Of a stretch of 64,000 nt of DNA, positions 24,677-35,355 are shown piece after piece. The notes under the pieces are model-generated. The model ran no database searches, was not told the origin of the DNA, and saw only the letters and a program-made list of their open reading frames with translations. The translations under genes and the position numbers were made by a program. Position 1 is the stretch's first letter; the number at the start of each line of letters is the position of its first letter. Source of the DNA: Kalaharituber pfeilii (taxonomy: Eukaryota > Ascomycota > Pezizomycetes > Pezizales > Pezizaceae); NCBI GenBank assembly GCA_015179045.1, contig WHUZ01000001.1, positions 2,108,001-2,172,000 on the forward strand, read 5' to 3'.

Positions 24677-26577
24677 GTTTCAACTTTATATGCATCACGT
24701 GAACGGGGGACAATTGTATTACATCTAGTTACATTCTATTAGTCATACATGTTTGGGACTTTGCGGATTTTATTTTTTTTCATTCGCCGTTACCATGGTC
24801 GATTCGGTATCTTTCATATGTTGCTATCATGCATGTAATCATAAAAAGCTGATTTTTCTTTCTTGTGGTTATGAATAGAGAGAGAAGATTGAAGTAAAGT
24901 GTAGGAGATTTGAATTATCGTAGGGACTCAGCAAGCCAGCGGAGCAAGACAAATTGAACATAAAAGGTTAGTAAAGGTATCAAAAGACTAAGGACTTGAT
25001 TGCGATCATACATGATGGACCGCTAAAGACATGGGGAAACACTTCCAAGAATGCATGTGGCATTGCCGTCAGACGTCAAATGTCAGCATCCCAAATCCTA
25101 TTATTATTACCTGACTGCAGAAACACAGCAGGGGATAACCACAAGAAGGCACGTAAACACTATTCATGAACAAGCCAGCCAGTACACTCGAGCACTCCCT
25201 GCCTCCCTCACCTCTCCTAGCCATTCTCTTTGCGGCACGCCCAGGCCCCCTCACCTTGGCGTAAAGTGCTGCGAGACTACTGAGTAGGGTAGAGAAAAGA
25301 ACAAACGTGGTTTATAGACTACTAAACCTCGTCCTCAACCATTGAGTGATTATCAGAGAAAATCATCTACAGTATTATTAGGTGACCGTGTTGGCGTCTT
25401 AAGTGAAGCTTACTAGCCTATGAGTTTTTGGAACCTCGGCACGTCTCGTAGTCGCATGGCAACGCCTTGTTTTACTTGAACCTCGAAAATTTTGCGTTGT
25501 GAGTATGAATTGTATATTTACGTACTTGGGTGAACCACATTACTAGATCCTCAGCCATCCATGCTCAGGATAATATTTTAGAGTCAACCTTTTTGACATA
25601 CCACCATGACTATCAAAGTAAGCTGTGAATAGTGTTAGACATAGCCACCCGAGCTTTAGGTTGAGGGACTTTTCATCACATACACAACTGCGGAGCAGCT
25701 TTCATTGCTCAATTTATGATGATACTCCGTGCCTGTGCTCTCACCCCTTGATTGTAGTAATGCACTCTCCATGCATCCATATTATGCCATACTTCTGTGT
25801 AATGCAATCCAATGACAGTCCGATTCTTTGATTTTCAATATAGAACATTTTGAAGCCTGATGAAAATCAGATTCTTTGAGTCCCCAAAGGCCTGTAATTC
25901 TCGGCTTCTGCCCCCCAAATTGTCGATGGATTCCTACTTTTTATTACAGCATAGGAAGGTTATTAACGCTACATACCATATGCGAAAAAGGATGAGACCG
26001 GACGCAGACTGACATTTATAGACCGCTGTTTTAATGACCTCTGAAGTGACTAGCAAAGCAGATACTATTCAGAATTCTTTAAGTTGTATTGTTCTAGGAA
26101 GCGTTGTACTTAGGTCAACACCACAGGAACAACTCTGAATAGGTCACAGAAAGCTGTTCATTTCGACCATACTCGCAAGAATTCGTTGGAACAGGGAACC
26201 GATATGATCCAGGTTTGTAACAACCATACTTATCCCTTGGAGTCGCGAGACATGCATCCGAGAGTTGCGATAACACAACTACGATAAATACTCTCTTTTA
26301 AATTCTAAGAAAAGATTTGAATACTCTGATGTCCATTCATATGGTCTATAATTTTTCTGTAATTCATTTCGCTATTTTATTGATTTTCTTTCGCAACTCC
26401 AGGGGATGAAGTGATTCTACTAGTATGCAAGCTAACCCACGAGGATTATAAAAAGAAATGTAAAAAAATAGCAAGAAAAGCAACCAAGGATTAATCCACC
26501 TCCAACCTTTCAGTATGAAGGCAAAGCTCTAAGACCGATATCTAGGGTCATTTTATTGCTGTATAGCAGTGTATGCT
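24677..26577. other. Intergenic region without genes
   Basis: Follows the UTP10 stop and holds no conserved coding signal on either strand. A CACGTG box lies just past the UTP10 stop (about 24696). A dispersed repeat copy occupies 26235-26352 and is listed separately. The rest is AT-rich unique-looking sequence. Confidence 0.55.
26235..26352 (+). repeat. Dispersed repeat copy 1
   Basis: Resembles 36028-36136 in the same orientation: both share CCTTGGAGTCGC, then GCGA(T/A)AACACAAC, then AAATTCT(A/G)AGAAA and TCTGATG in the same order and spacing. It is diverged and non-coding; no termini could be recognised. Confidence 0.55.
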
Positions 26578-27506
26578 CTACCATGCATCTCTATCCATAA
26601 CACTTTGGACAGCTGGAGTTCGAATTGCAAATTCTATTGCCTTTCTGGCCTTCCATTCATAAATTTCCTCGGGCGACATGAAATCGAACACATCCTGCAT
26701 GTTTGCCACATTATTCTTAAGGATATCGGCTAGATTGAGGCTCCTCCTCCTCTGGGAAATCCGCTGCAATGGATCAGCCACCTCGTTCCCATCATTCTCA
26801 TCTCAGGGACGGTCGATGGCTTTCATGAAGTTGAGCCTCTTAAGGAATGGAATGTCAATATCTGTCAATCCAGCAGGCTTAACCAATGCCTCTAGTATCG
26901 TGATATTTTGATTGCGCTTGATGGTACAACCTTCGATGCATTTCTTGCCAAACCAGATGAAGTTCCAATAGTGCCAGATATCAGTTAAGATGGCTGTAAT
27001 CAGTTTCAATATCGTCTGCATTGCGTCATATTCCACCACTTGTTTCTTCAACTCGATAACAACCCTGAGACCACCAGCGATATTTGAATCTTCCACGTAA
27101 TACTTGTCAAAAATTATAACATCTGTTATGCCTTTGATCAGATACTTCACAAGCAAGGGTAGTGTGCAAGAGTATTTCGGGATTGCAGAACAATCACAAC
27201 GTCTGGACATGTGACATTGTCCTTTATCCATTGCAAATATCGCCGGGACTGGGCATTTCTTTCTTAGGCACCCAAATAAAGAGTTGTATTTGCCTTTCGG
27301 ATGCGTGAATTTTGACTCAATGTCTTTAGTCAAAGTAGATCTGTGTATTCGATATATATTGAGGATTTCTTCAAATCTGTTTTTTTGTGATCATTCGAAC
27401 TTGTGATGCCAGGTCCCCCTTTGAGTTCTACTCTTTGTTAGAATACAATACAATTAGTTAAACGAAAGCTTGGTTATGAATCAAGAGCAGGTTTACCGGT
27501 ATCAAC

Positions 27507-27968
27507 TAGTCTCGTGACCAGACTTAGTCAGCGTCGCATGAAATTCTGAGAAGCGACGGCTAGGCTCGTCTGGGAGAAAAGCTCCCGAATTTGTTAGGGC
27601 CAACTTTTGGTGTGTGTTTTGTTGTCGGCTTGGCCATTCGGCTTTGTTACCACCACATGTTTACGTACCTCCATCTCATCAACACCAAATCCAATTCAGC
27701 GACTTGAATCCCACATCCCTAATTCTAGCCACTTATCTAATTCCACTCATCTACTCGAGTACTTGTTTCCTATCCTTGTCCAGCTACTCCCTGCTTTGGA
27801 CTTAGCCAATTGCGCTGCAGCTACTGGCATTATGTCAGACTCCGAACCTGAGCACTCCGCAAACAAGCCTCCCGAGGTCCAGAAAAAAAAACACACGCGC
27901 AGTGAAGAGAACCCGTGTTCAAGATGCGATGGAAGCAAACAGTCAAGCGGTAGTTCCTACAAAGCCAC
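27507..27968 (+). repeat. Left arm of the foldback inverted repeat
   Basis: Near-identical inverted copy of 28548-28984. It differs by a 27-bp insert (27541-27567), A9 instead of A7 in one homopolymer (about 27882-27890), and a few substitutions. It carries the start region of the cargo gene (ATG at 27832, then DSEPEHSANKPPEVQ) up to the KPP codons, where homology stops. Confidence 0.88.
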
Positions 27969-28685
27969 CCAATTCCACATGGCTCCGGCCTCCGTGGGAG
28001 TGAGATTGAGCCATTCTCCAACATCCTCGGCCACGATTTTAGGTAATGCCTTCTTTGATGCCCCGTTCCTGCCATAAAGTACACATTTAGTCTTCGCCCA
28101 ACTTCGCTTTTTAGGTGCGGGAGCACAAGGGTATAACTTACCTGGTCTCTGCGGCAGCCTCTCCATGTAGCCTCCCGGCATTTGTATTAAGCCAAGCTTT
28201 TGCTAGGACTTCATGCGCATCATGAATATTGTCTTGAAGCTCCTTCAGAATTACCTTGAGAGTGGAGATTTCCTTGGATGGTGTGATTACTCCGGATTTT
28301 TGAGATTGAACCGCATTTATAATTTCTCGAATAACTTTGTCATTGAAATGTCTAAAGCGAACAAACATAATAGCCATCAGAAAACGGGCCTTGGCCCTCC
28401 AGTCATCTACAGTCTTAGATGCCTGTAATCTAGATTTGAACCGTTCTGGAATAAAGCTCTCAATATCCTTAATGTAGTATTGTCCTTTGTTTCTCTCCAC
28501 CTTATAAACATCCTTAATTTCGACGGAAACATCTTCATGTTTACGCTTGGGTGGCTTTGTAGGAACTACCGCTTGACTGTTTGCTTCCATCGCATCTTGA
28601 AGACGGGTTCTCTTCACTGCGCGTGTGTTTTTTTCTGGACCTCGGGAGGCTTGTTTGCGGAGTGCTCAGGTTCGGAGTCTGACAT
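27957..28685 (-). pseudogene. Cargo gene of the foldback element, frameshifted and 3'-truncated, function unknown
   Basis: The reading frame starts at ATG 28685 (MSDSEPEHSANKPPEVQKK). It hits a stop after the A7 run, and resumes one frame over with VKRTRLQDAMEANSQAV at about 28617. One added A would restore it. The body (about 150 residues) is basic at the start (KPPKRKHED) and helical, with no domain I recognise. An intron with donor GTAAGT follows AAETR and ends at TATGGCAG before NGASKKALPKI. The frame then closes at TAG 27957-27959, just inside the left arm, so the natural 3' end was probably lost when the arm formed. The left arm holds a second copy of the first codons with A9. Confidence 0.55.
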
Positions 28686-28984
28686 AATGCCAGTAGCTGC
28701 AGCGCAATTGGCTAAGTCCAAAGCAGGGAGTAGCTGGACAAGGATAGGAAACAAGTACTCGAGTAGATGAGTGGAATTAGATAAGTGGCTAGAATTAGGG
28801 ATGTGGGATTCAAGTCGCTGAATTGGATTTGGTGTTGATGAGATGGAGGTACGTAAACATGTGGTGGTAACAAAGCCGAATGGCCAAGCCGACAACAAAA
28901 CACACACCAAAAGTTGGCCCTAACAAATTCGGGAGCTTTTCTCCCAGACGCATGCGACGCTGACTAAGTTTGGTCACGAGACTA
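28548..28984 (-). repeat. Right arm of the foldback inverted repeat
   Basis: Reverse-complement partner of 27507-27968. It holds the upstream region and first codons of the cargo gene on the minus strand, with an A7 run (T7 on the plus strand, about 28628-28634). Homology ends at the same base where the left arm breaks. Confidence 0.88.
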
Positions 28985-29172
28985 CCAGACCCTCTCAAGC
29001 GGGAGTAACACACATGCATGAAACTCCGCTTAGTCAGGGTCTGGTCACGAGACTAGGTATCAACCTCTCCTTTGTTTTTCGTTTTTCTATTAGAATGCCA
29101 TACAACTAGTTGGATAAGTGATATAGGAGCCGTACCTTCGATACGCTGAAAGGCTTCAGCAAATTTATCCAT

Positions 29173-29293
29173 AATGCTGCTAAACACCAGGGTGTTAGCA
29201 ACCTCAACCAAACCCCTTTACCGTGCACGATACCGATCGAGAGCATAATCTTCCCCCCCCCCACCCGACAAAAAAAATAAATAAATAAAATAA

Positions 29294-29324
<31 letters not shown>

Positions 29325-30583
29325 TAAAACTAAAGCCAACACACAGACGTCAGCAACCTTTATCGCCTGTGACCTCCCGTTAATTGAAGGGGAGAGCCCT
29401 GGCTTTATGAAATTTTCTTGTAACAGTAGGATGGAGTAAACAGTTGAAGATGCATTCGGATGTGGTATGCATATTAATGAGGAATACGGCTAGACAGCTC
29501 TTTCCTGTAGCACAGTGGAACATTCACTTTGCGATTTCATGCGAAAAAAGCAATGAAGAATTCGGTACATAATCGGCCTCTTCACAAGGTAAATTACCTT
29601 TACAATTTGGGCACGAGATCACTTTACAATCATAGTCTCGTCGCGTGCACGCAAGCTAGTTGAAAAGTATGAAAAGATGCGGAGAAGTCGAATGAAGTGG
29701 GGTGTGAACACACGGAGCAATTCACAAGGGAAGGCCAGGGTCGAGAGCGCTGGTAGCCACTCTATTAACGATGTACAGTACAAAACTAGAAGTAATCATG
29801 GCCAGCATTGAGGTACCGAGTTTTCTGAACTGTTCCCGGCGTAATCTCTATGTTCCTGCATATATTAATGTCGGCTCTGATCCGATCCAGATGCTGCATG
29901 AACGCCTACGAAAGCTTCTCCCACCCTTCGGTCCACTGTTCACGTGTGACAGGAAAAAAAAAACGAGGAATGGAACACTTGAGAGAAGCTTCCATCAGAA
30001 GGAAGCAGGCTGAATAGAGCGGAGTCGTTGCCGTAGCTAAGAGTACCGAGGCATAACACTTGGGGGAAGATATCGTCATGTCTTATGCATCCTAAATGTG
30101 TGGCTCATCCAGCCAGGCATGATGGCGTAAGGTGACACCCTGCTCCCCGTCGCTATGCGGTCGGCTGACGACCCGATGCAGTGTAAGTTGCACACGAAGG
30201 CTCAGCCACCAGGCCAGGGGCGATCGATCAATCGATAGCCTCGTAACCAGAACAGTTGCGGGAAAGCTGGCATGAGGGCGGAAGTGCATAGAGAACTTGC
30301 ATAGGTGCATGCTGCGAAGCATCCGGGGCCGTCGGCCGGCAATATGCCATGCCCAGCAGACTGGACACGCTTAGCGTTCTGTCGGAAAATCGTTGATCCG
30401 GCGGGCCTCGGGAGCACTGCTCTGAATTTTCTGCGGGCGCAGTCGCAGGCATCCTCCGCGAGACTGCCCGCATTCGCTGCTTTTGCGCTCTGCTGCCGCT
30501 CCTGCGCCAATCAGTCCGCACAGAGTGCCTCCCCGACCGCGGCGCCATCCTCCGACCGCTCCCCTCTCCCCAATTGCACGCAA
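29173..30583. other. Intergenic region without genes
   Basis: Contains a C-rich run followed by an (AAATA)n-type microsatellite (29250-29329). A GC-rich segment (about 30100-30580) lies directly upstream of the threonyl-tRNA synthetase and is its likely promoter and leader. The frame of that gene is open upstream to at least 30305, so its start could lie further left. Confidence 0.55.
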
Positions 30584-32415
30584 ATGCAGCCCACGAAGCT
30601 TGCCATGCGAGGCATCCGGGCCGTCCTCCCCGCCAACTCGCCACTGGCCTTTGTGACAATAGGGCCCCGGCTGCTTTGGCCCCGCAAACAGTACTCGACC
30701 CTACTATCCGAAGAGCCGGAGACCACCACGACAGAAGCTCACAAGCTCGCATCTGCGAATCTCCCCAAGAAGCCACCCAAATGGCTAAGACATCCCAAAA
30801 ATCCCGTCGATGGCATCTCTGCTGAAACAAGCACCAATCCTGATCATCGGACTTTGGCCAATGAGCAAGAACTGTTCTTCACCAACTCTGTCTCACCTGG
30901 GTGTCCGGTTTTTCTTCCCAATGGGACTCGCGTGTTCAACAAACTGGTGGCCTTCCTTAAGGCCCAGTACGCTTACTACGGCTTCAAAGAAGTGATCACA
31001 CCGACGATCTACAAGCGGTCGCTCTGGGAGCAGAGCGGGCACTGGGATAACTATGCTAATGACATGTTCAAAGTCTACGGCAGGGGTGCCAGTGGGGAGA
31101 CAGAAGGGAAGGAGATTGGCGAGGAAGAGGATTACGGCCTGAAGCCAATGAACTGCCCAGGCCATTGCCTAATTTTCAGGTCCTCTGGCAAATCTTATCG
31201 TGATTTGCCTGTGAGATATGCTGATTTCTCATCCCTTCATCGGTAAGTCTCACCATTATATTCTTACATTGTTCTTTCAGCCACCCCACGTGGAAATAAG
31301 ATTGGGAAAGCCCATTACTCAGCTTCCAGAACTTCATTTTTCTGAACTGTTGGCAATATGTAATGTCTAACCTATTTTTGTCTCTGTTTTACGACAGCTT
31401 ATACCTCGGCTGGTTTAGTAACTAACGATTGTATAGAAACGAGATTTCTGGAGCCCTCAGCGGTCTAACCCGGCTTCGAAGGTTCCATCAGGACGATGCA
31501 CATATCTTTTGTCGGCCAAGTCAGATCGGGTCTGAAATCTCAGCTACCCTTGAATTTATTGACACCGCATACAAGGTTTTCCGACTTCCACCACACAGGC
31601 TAGTACTATCTACGAGGCCTTGGAACCACATTGGCACCGTCGATGAATGGGACAGAGCTGAAGATGCTTTAATTGAAGCCCTCAAAGTTTCTGGTAAAGA
31701 ATGGTCCATGAATGAAGGAGATGGTGCATTCTACGGACCTAAGATTGATATCATTCTTAAAGATTCCGATGGCAAAGATCACCAGACAGCAACCATCCAA
31801 CTGGATTTTCAACTTCCCACGAGATTTGCATTAGGTTATCAGGCTGTAGCACCTGAGAAGGAACGAAAGGGCATAGTGACAACTGATCCCGCAGAATTAG
31901 CCACATCAGGTGTAGTCCAACCAGTCATAATTCACCGCGCAGTTTTCGGGTCCCTAGAGAGGTTCATGGCTCTGCTCATTGAACACTACGATGGCCGCTG
32001 GCCATTCTGGCTTAGTCCGAAGCAAGCCATAGTTATCCCTGTGGCTATCACAGATGAGATTGTGTCTTACTGCAAGCAAATTCAACGAATTATTTCAGGG
32101 ATTGAGAATGTGAACAATGACCCTGTAGGAGATAAAGCGGCGATAGGTCTCCAGTCCATCGGACGAAGGATGTTCGATGTCGACATCGACCTTAGCTCAA
32201 ACAGCTTATCAAAGAAAATACGTGAGGCTAGGAGTCAGAAATATAATCATGTGATTGTCATTGGAGGAAAGAATGTGGCTTCACAAACGGTTACTGTCAA
32301 TACAAGGGTTGATGCCGAGCCGGAGAATGGGCGGTCTCCGAGGCCTGAAGCAAAGGATTTATCGGCGAATGAAGTTTACAATATGTTTGTCTCTCTTGAG
32401 CAACAATACCTGTAA
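30584..32415 (+). CDS. MST1: Mitochondrial threonyl-tRNA synthetase
   Basis: Class II synthetase charging mitochondrial tRNA-Thr. Exons are 30584-31242 and 31437-32415 (intron 194 nt, longer than neighbours), giving 545 residues. An Arg/Ala-rich, acid-poor N-terminus (IRAVLPANSP...PRLLWPRKQYS) fits a mitochondrial presequence. There is no TGS or N2 editing domain, as in yeast Mst1. Core motifs are YYGFKEVITPTIYKRSLW (motif 1 region), NCPGHCLIF, RRFHQDDAHIFC (motif 2, rebuilt across the intron from HR|NEISGALSGL), and IIHRAVFGSLERFMALLIEH (motif 3). The anticodon-binding domain starts at WPFWLSPKQAIVIPV. In-frame ATGs also exist at 30344 and 30605, with an open frame to 30305, so the exact start is uncertain. 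30584 was chosen because it gives a presequence of typical length. Confidence 0.92.
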
Positions 32416-34054
32416 GAATTTTGGTGTATGAAAGAACTTGCATTGGGTAGCAGGAAATAAAAATACATACTGAAAGAAGAAATTACGCAGAATAATTATT
32501 TCACTGGGGTATGAAGAATTTGCGAACAATCAACCGTGTGGAAACTGATACTATCATCGTTGGAATGGTGGGAATGAACTTCCACATGCTTCTGAGAGCA
32601 GTTTCACCTTTTTTTTGACGTCGCTTGGGCCGCATAAACAATCGCATAACAACCAAATCTCACGTTCGTGAGTCTTGCATTTTACACCATAGTACCCTGT
32701 AATACCCTGTACCCTCCAACAATGTTGACCGGGTCCCACAGCACACGACGCGATCCTTTTCTGAACGGAAGAATTGTCTCTTTGACTTTTCAGGAGGGCA
32801 CATGCATCAATTTCATGTGGGACAACTCTAGGGCATCCAAAGCTCAAACTAGGCCCATCAATACCTGGGGTAATGGATGCGTACATAGAATTCCATTTTA
32901 GACCCTATCCCATGATAATATCACCTATCCGTCCGTACACCCGCACAATGCCCGGGGCTTTCCCATGATGCAGAATTGATGCCTTGCCAGTTCAAGGGAC
33001 TGCCTCTGACGTGCGGCCAATCTTGCTTCCATAAATTTTTTTATCAAAATTTTCTCCTTTGTTTTTCTCCGGGTCCAACAAAGGTATGCGAAGCTTGGTA
33101 TACGTAAAACTTTTTTTTTGAGATGCAATGACCAGCAGAGGAATAAAATGTGGACTAGAGCCGTGCCTGAGGGAATTCTTCATCACCATGCCATGGCCGT
33201 GGGAATAATTTGATAGGTCGGCAGTTAACTATACAGATACCACGGTCGGTCATCATCCAGCAATTGTCGAGTCCTCTGCCTTCCTCACCGATACGGATTT
33301 GAGTATACATCGATATACACCAACATACTGCATACCAAATAAGGGAGTCAAACAGCTCAGCATACCACAGGGTGCCCTGATTAGGCCAGCAGGTCCCTCT
33401 CTCTAGTCACCTTTTGCGATAGGTTCGCTGCTCCGCCGCTTCGCCCACTGCCTCGCCCACGATCAAGTGCTCCTCTCTCATTCACTTGCAGAGAACCAGT
33501 CCCTGCCACGCTCTTACAAATTATATATACTTTCACTCCCATCTTCTAGCAGTCCCAGGGCCAGGACTGATATATACACAGCCAATCTTAATATGAGTCT
33601 ATGACACTCGAGAAGCATCATTGATACGAGTGTAGTTTCAGACACTCCGGCAACCCTAATATAGGCTTTTGCGGTTCTCATTTGCTTAGGAGAGGGGAAA
33701 CGAGGGAACTACCGAAATCGCTGTCATTGTCACCATTTTGCACCATTGTGCTTATTGTCTTATCCCTTGAAGTTACGACTGAATTCTGTATTCTTTACCT
33801 ATTCAGCTTTTATACATACCTTACTCTCGTTTTGCCGTCAGCCTACTTGGTGTTTCTCCACTTGCACGCTCCCGGCCCGCTGCTCGTCTCTGTGCCTGCG
33901 AACCGTGCGACGCAGAACACACGAGAAGCTCGTGATACAGGCCTACTGCTCTTTGGGCTGTACTTCCTAATTGGGCAACGCTGAAACGCTGGCCGCGGTA
34001 CTGAACGCCTGCTTCCCGCGCTAGCCTGCATTGCGCACTCTGCGACTGCCACTT
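32416..34054. other. Intergenic: upstream region of the bHLH gene
   Basis: No gene seen. A TATATATA-like box at about 33522-33529 and pyrimidine-rich sequence at about 33670-33870 suggest a long promoter/leader for the bHLH factor downstream, as is common for fungal regulators. Confidence 0.5.
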
Positions 34055-34495
34055 ATGGCACACCCTGGCCTGCCAGACGCCCAGCGTCTCAGCCTGCTCC
34101 ACCACAGCGACAGCGATTTGTGCTCCCAATTCCAGCCGCAGCGACAATCGACCCTTAGCTCGCAGCTTGTGCAACCGCATCCTCTGGCACAGTACGGCGT
34201 CAGGGCGGCCACAGGGCAGGGCGTCGCTGGCGCCGGCTTGCAAACTGCCATAGTTGGACAAGTCAACCACAGTCATTTGACGGCCGGCAGCAGTCTCGCA
34301 GGGCAGCCAAGAGACACTAGCGATTATGACCAGAGCTTGCATGTGACGAGTGGCGCTGGTGGCTCAGCACATTCACTACTCCTTCCTCCGCCAAATGTTG
34401 GCTCCCGCGGTCCTCCTCCTCCGCACCAGTTCTCACCGCAGGCAGCAGCAGCAGTGGTAGCACAGCAACAGCAACAGCAACAGCAGCAACAACAG

Positions 34496-34528
<33 letters not shown>

Positions 34529-35355
34529 AGCACACCATTCTTGCCATCACTTGCGCACTCCCAGCAGCAAGCCAAGCGGGCTACATTGGACGACTTCGGA
34601 AGATTGAGTACGGGAATATACTCAACCCCATCACTACTGTCGAGCTCGTATCCGGGGAGCGCAACAACAACAGCAGCTACTGCAGCGGCAGTCGTCGCAG
34701 CAGTCCTTGAGAGCCCGTTGTCCGCAACAAATAGGCTCAAATCAGTACCTTCAAGTAGCTTAGCACATTACCGCCAGCAGCAACTGTATCCTCACTACCA
34801 CCATTCGCAGCAGCCCTCATCGGGCTACTACTACCCTCCTAACCCTCCCGCCCACTACCTCATGCCCGGCGCAGCGCCCGCACCAACGGACGACTCCGCG
34901 TCGCCGACCTCATCCACCGGCGGAGCTCCTGAAGGGCTGCCAACGGGAATACGCAAGTCACCGCCCAGAGCAAGGTTGACGGAGCAGGAGAAAAAGAATA
35001 ATCATATTGCAAGCGAGCAGAAGCGGAGGAATGCGATTCGGGAGGGGTTTGACAGATTGACCGAGCTGATCCCAGGCTGCGAGGGGCAGGGTAGAAGTGA
35101 GGGGATGGTGTTGAACAGATGTGAGTGTCCATTGTACTTATTTGGTTTTGTCCTCAAGTTGAGAGAGATCCTTGCAAAACGATGTTATAACAACTTTACC
35201 TTAAACTTATTCAGTTTAAGAAATATACTGACGTGCATCGTTTTCCAATAGCAATTGAGTACATCAAAGACTGCCTCGCCGAACGGGACCTGCTGGTGAA
35301 GCGGATAGAGGCACTCGGAGGAACAGTGCCTCCGGAGTTGAGGAAGATTCAATGA
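34055..35355 (+). CDS. bHLH transcription factor with poly-glutamine tract
   Basis: Nuclear bHLH DNA-binding protein of 389 residues; exons 34055-35120 and 35252-35355. The C-terminal bHLH region (about residues 305-385) reads RLTEQEKKNNHIASEQKRRN, then AIREGFDRLTELIPGCEG. The intron falls in the loop, and helix 2 continues with SIEYIKDCLAERDLLVKRIE. The basic region keeps the H/E/R triad (HIASEQKRR) expected for E-box (CACGTG) recognition. The domain belongs to the group seen across Pezizomycotina; no yeast orthologue is certain. The N-terminal 300 residues are low complexity: Q22 at 34463-34528, poly-Ala/Thr stretches, Pro/His/Tyr-rich parts. The intron (131 nt) is GTGAGT...AATAG. The start is the first in-frame ATG (MAHPGLPDAQR). 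Confidence 0.88.

Larger units (their letters stand above)
27507..29055. mobile_element. Foldback / Mutator-like DNA element with 9-bp target duplication
   Basis: The element is bounded by GGTATCAAC at 27498-27506 and again at 29056-29064, an exact 9-bp target site duplication. Its ends are inverted: TAGTCTCGTGACCAGAC at the left (27507-27523) and its perfect reverse complement at the right (29039-29055). Behind the ends lie long inverted arms (27507-27968 and 28548-28984) over 98% alike by eye, with a 579-bp centre. A second terminus-like copy (28962-28984) precedes the true right end. A 9-bp duplication fits Mutator-like (MULE) transposition, and long arms fit a foldback derivative. No transposase is present, so the element is non-autonomous. 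It interrupts the decayed gene at 26578-29172. Confidence 0.8.
26578..29172 (-). pseudogene. Decayed gene, possible PD-(D/E)XK-like nuclease domain, split by a transposon
   Basis: A minus-strand gene can be followed through three pieces: 29136-29172 (starting MDKFAEAFQRIE), about 29056-29086 continuing at 27497-27506, and 26578-27432. Introns with CTAAT/CTAAC branches separate them. A 1.55-kb element (27507-29055) sits in the second exon, with GGTATCAAC duplicated on either side. The long third exon has two in-frame TGA codons, one between HHKFE and SQKNRFEE, one between KAIDRP and DENDGNE. Both could derive from CGA by a C-to-T change. The core reads GLRVVIELKKQ then LTDIWHYWNFIWF, which resembles the beta-strand/ExK arrangement of restriction-endonuclease-like domains in fungal CRN-type proteins. 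That family assignment is tentative. Cysteine-rich CPVPAIF...CDCSAI precedes it. Confidence 0.6.

Noticed and set aside
34317..34740. Minus-strand poly-Ala and poly-Cys open frames
   Set aside because: They are shadows of the CAG/CAA repeat in the bHLH gene.
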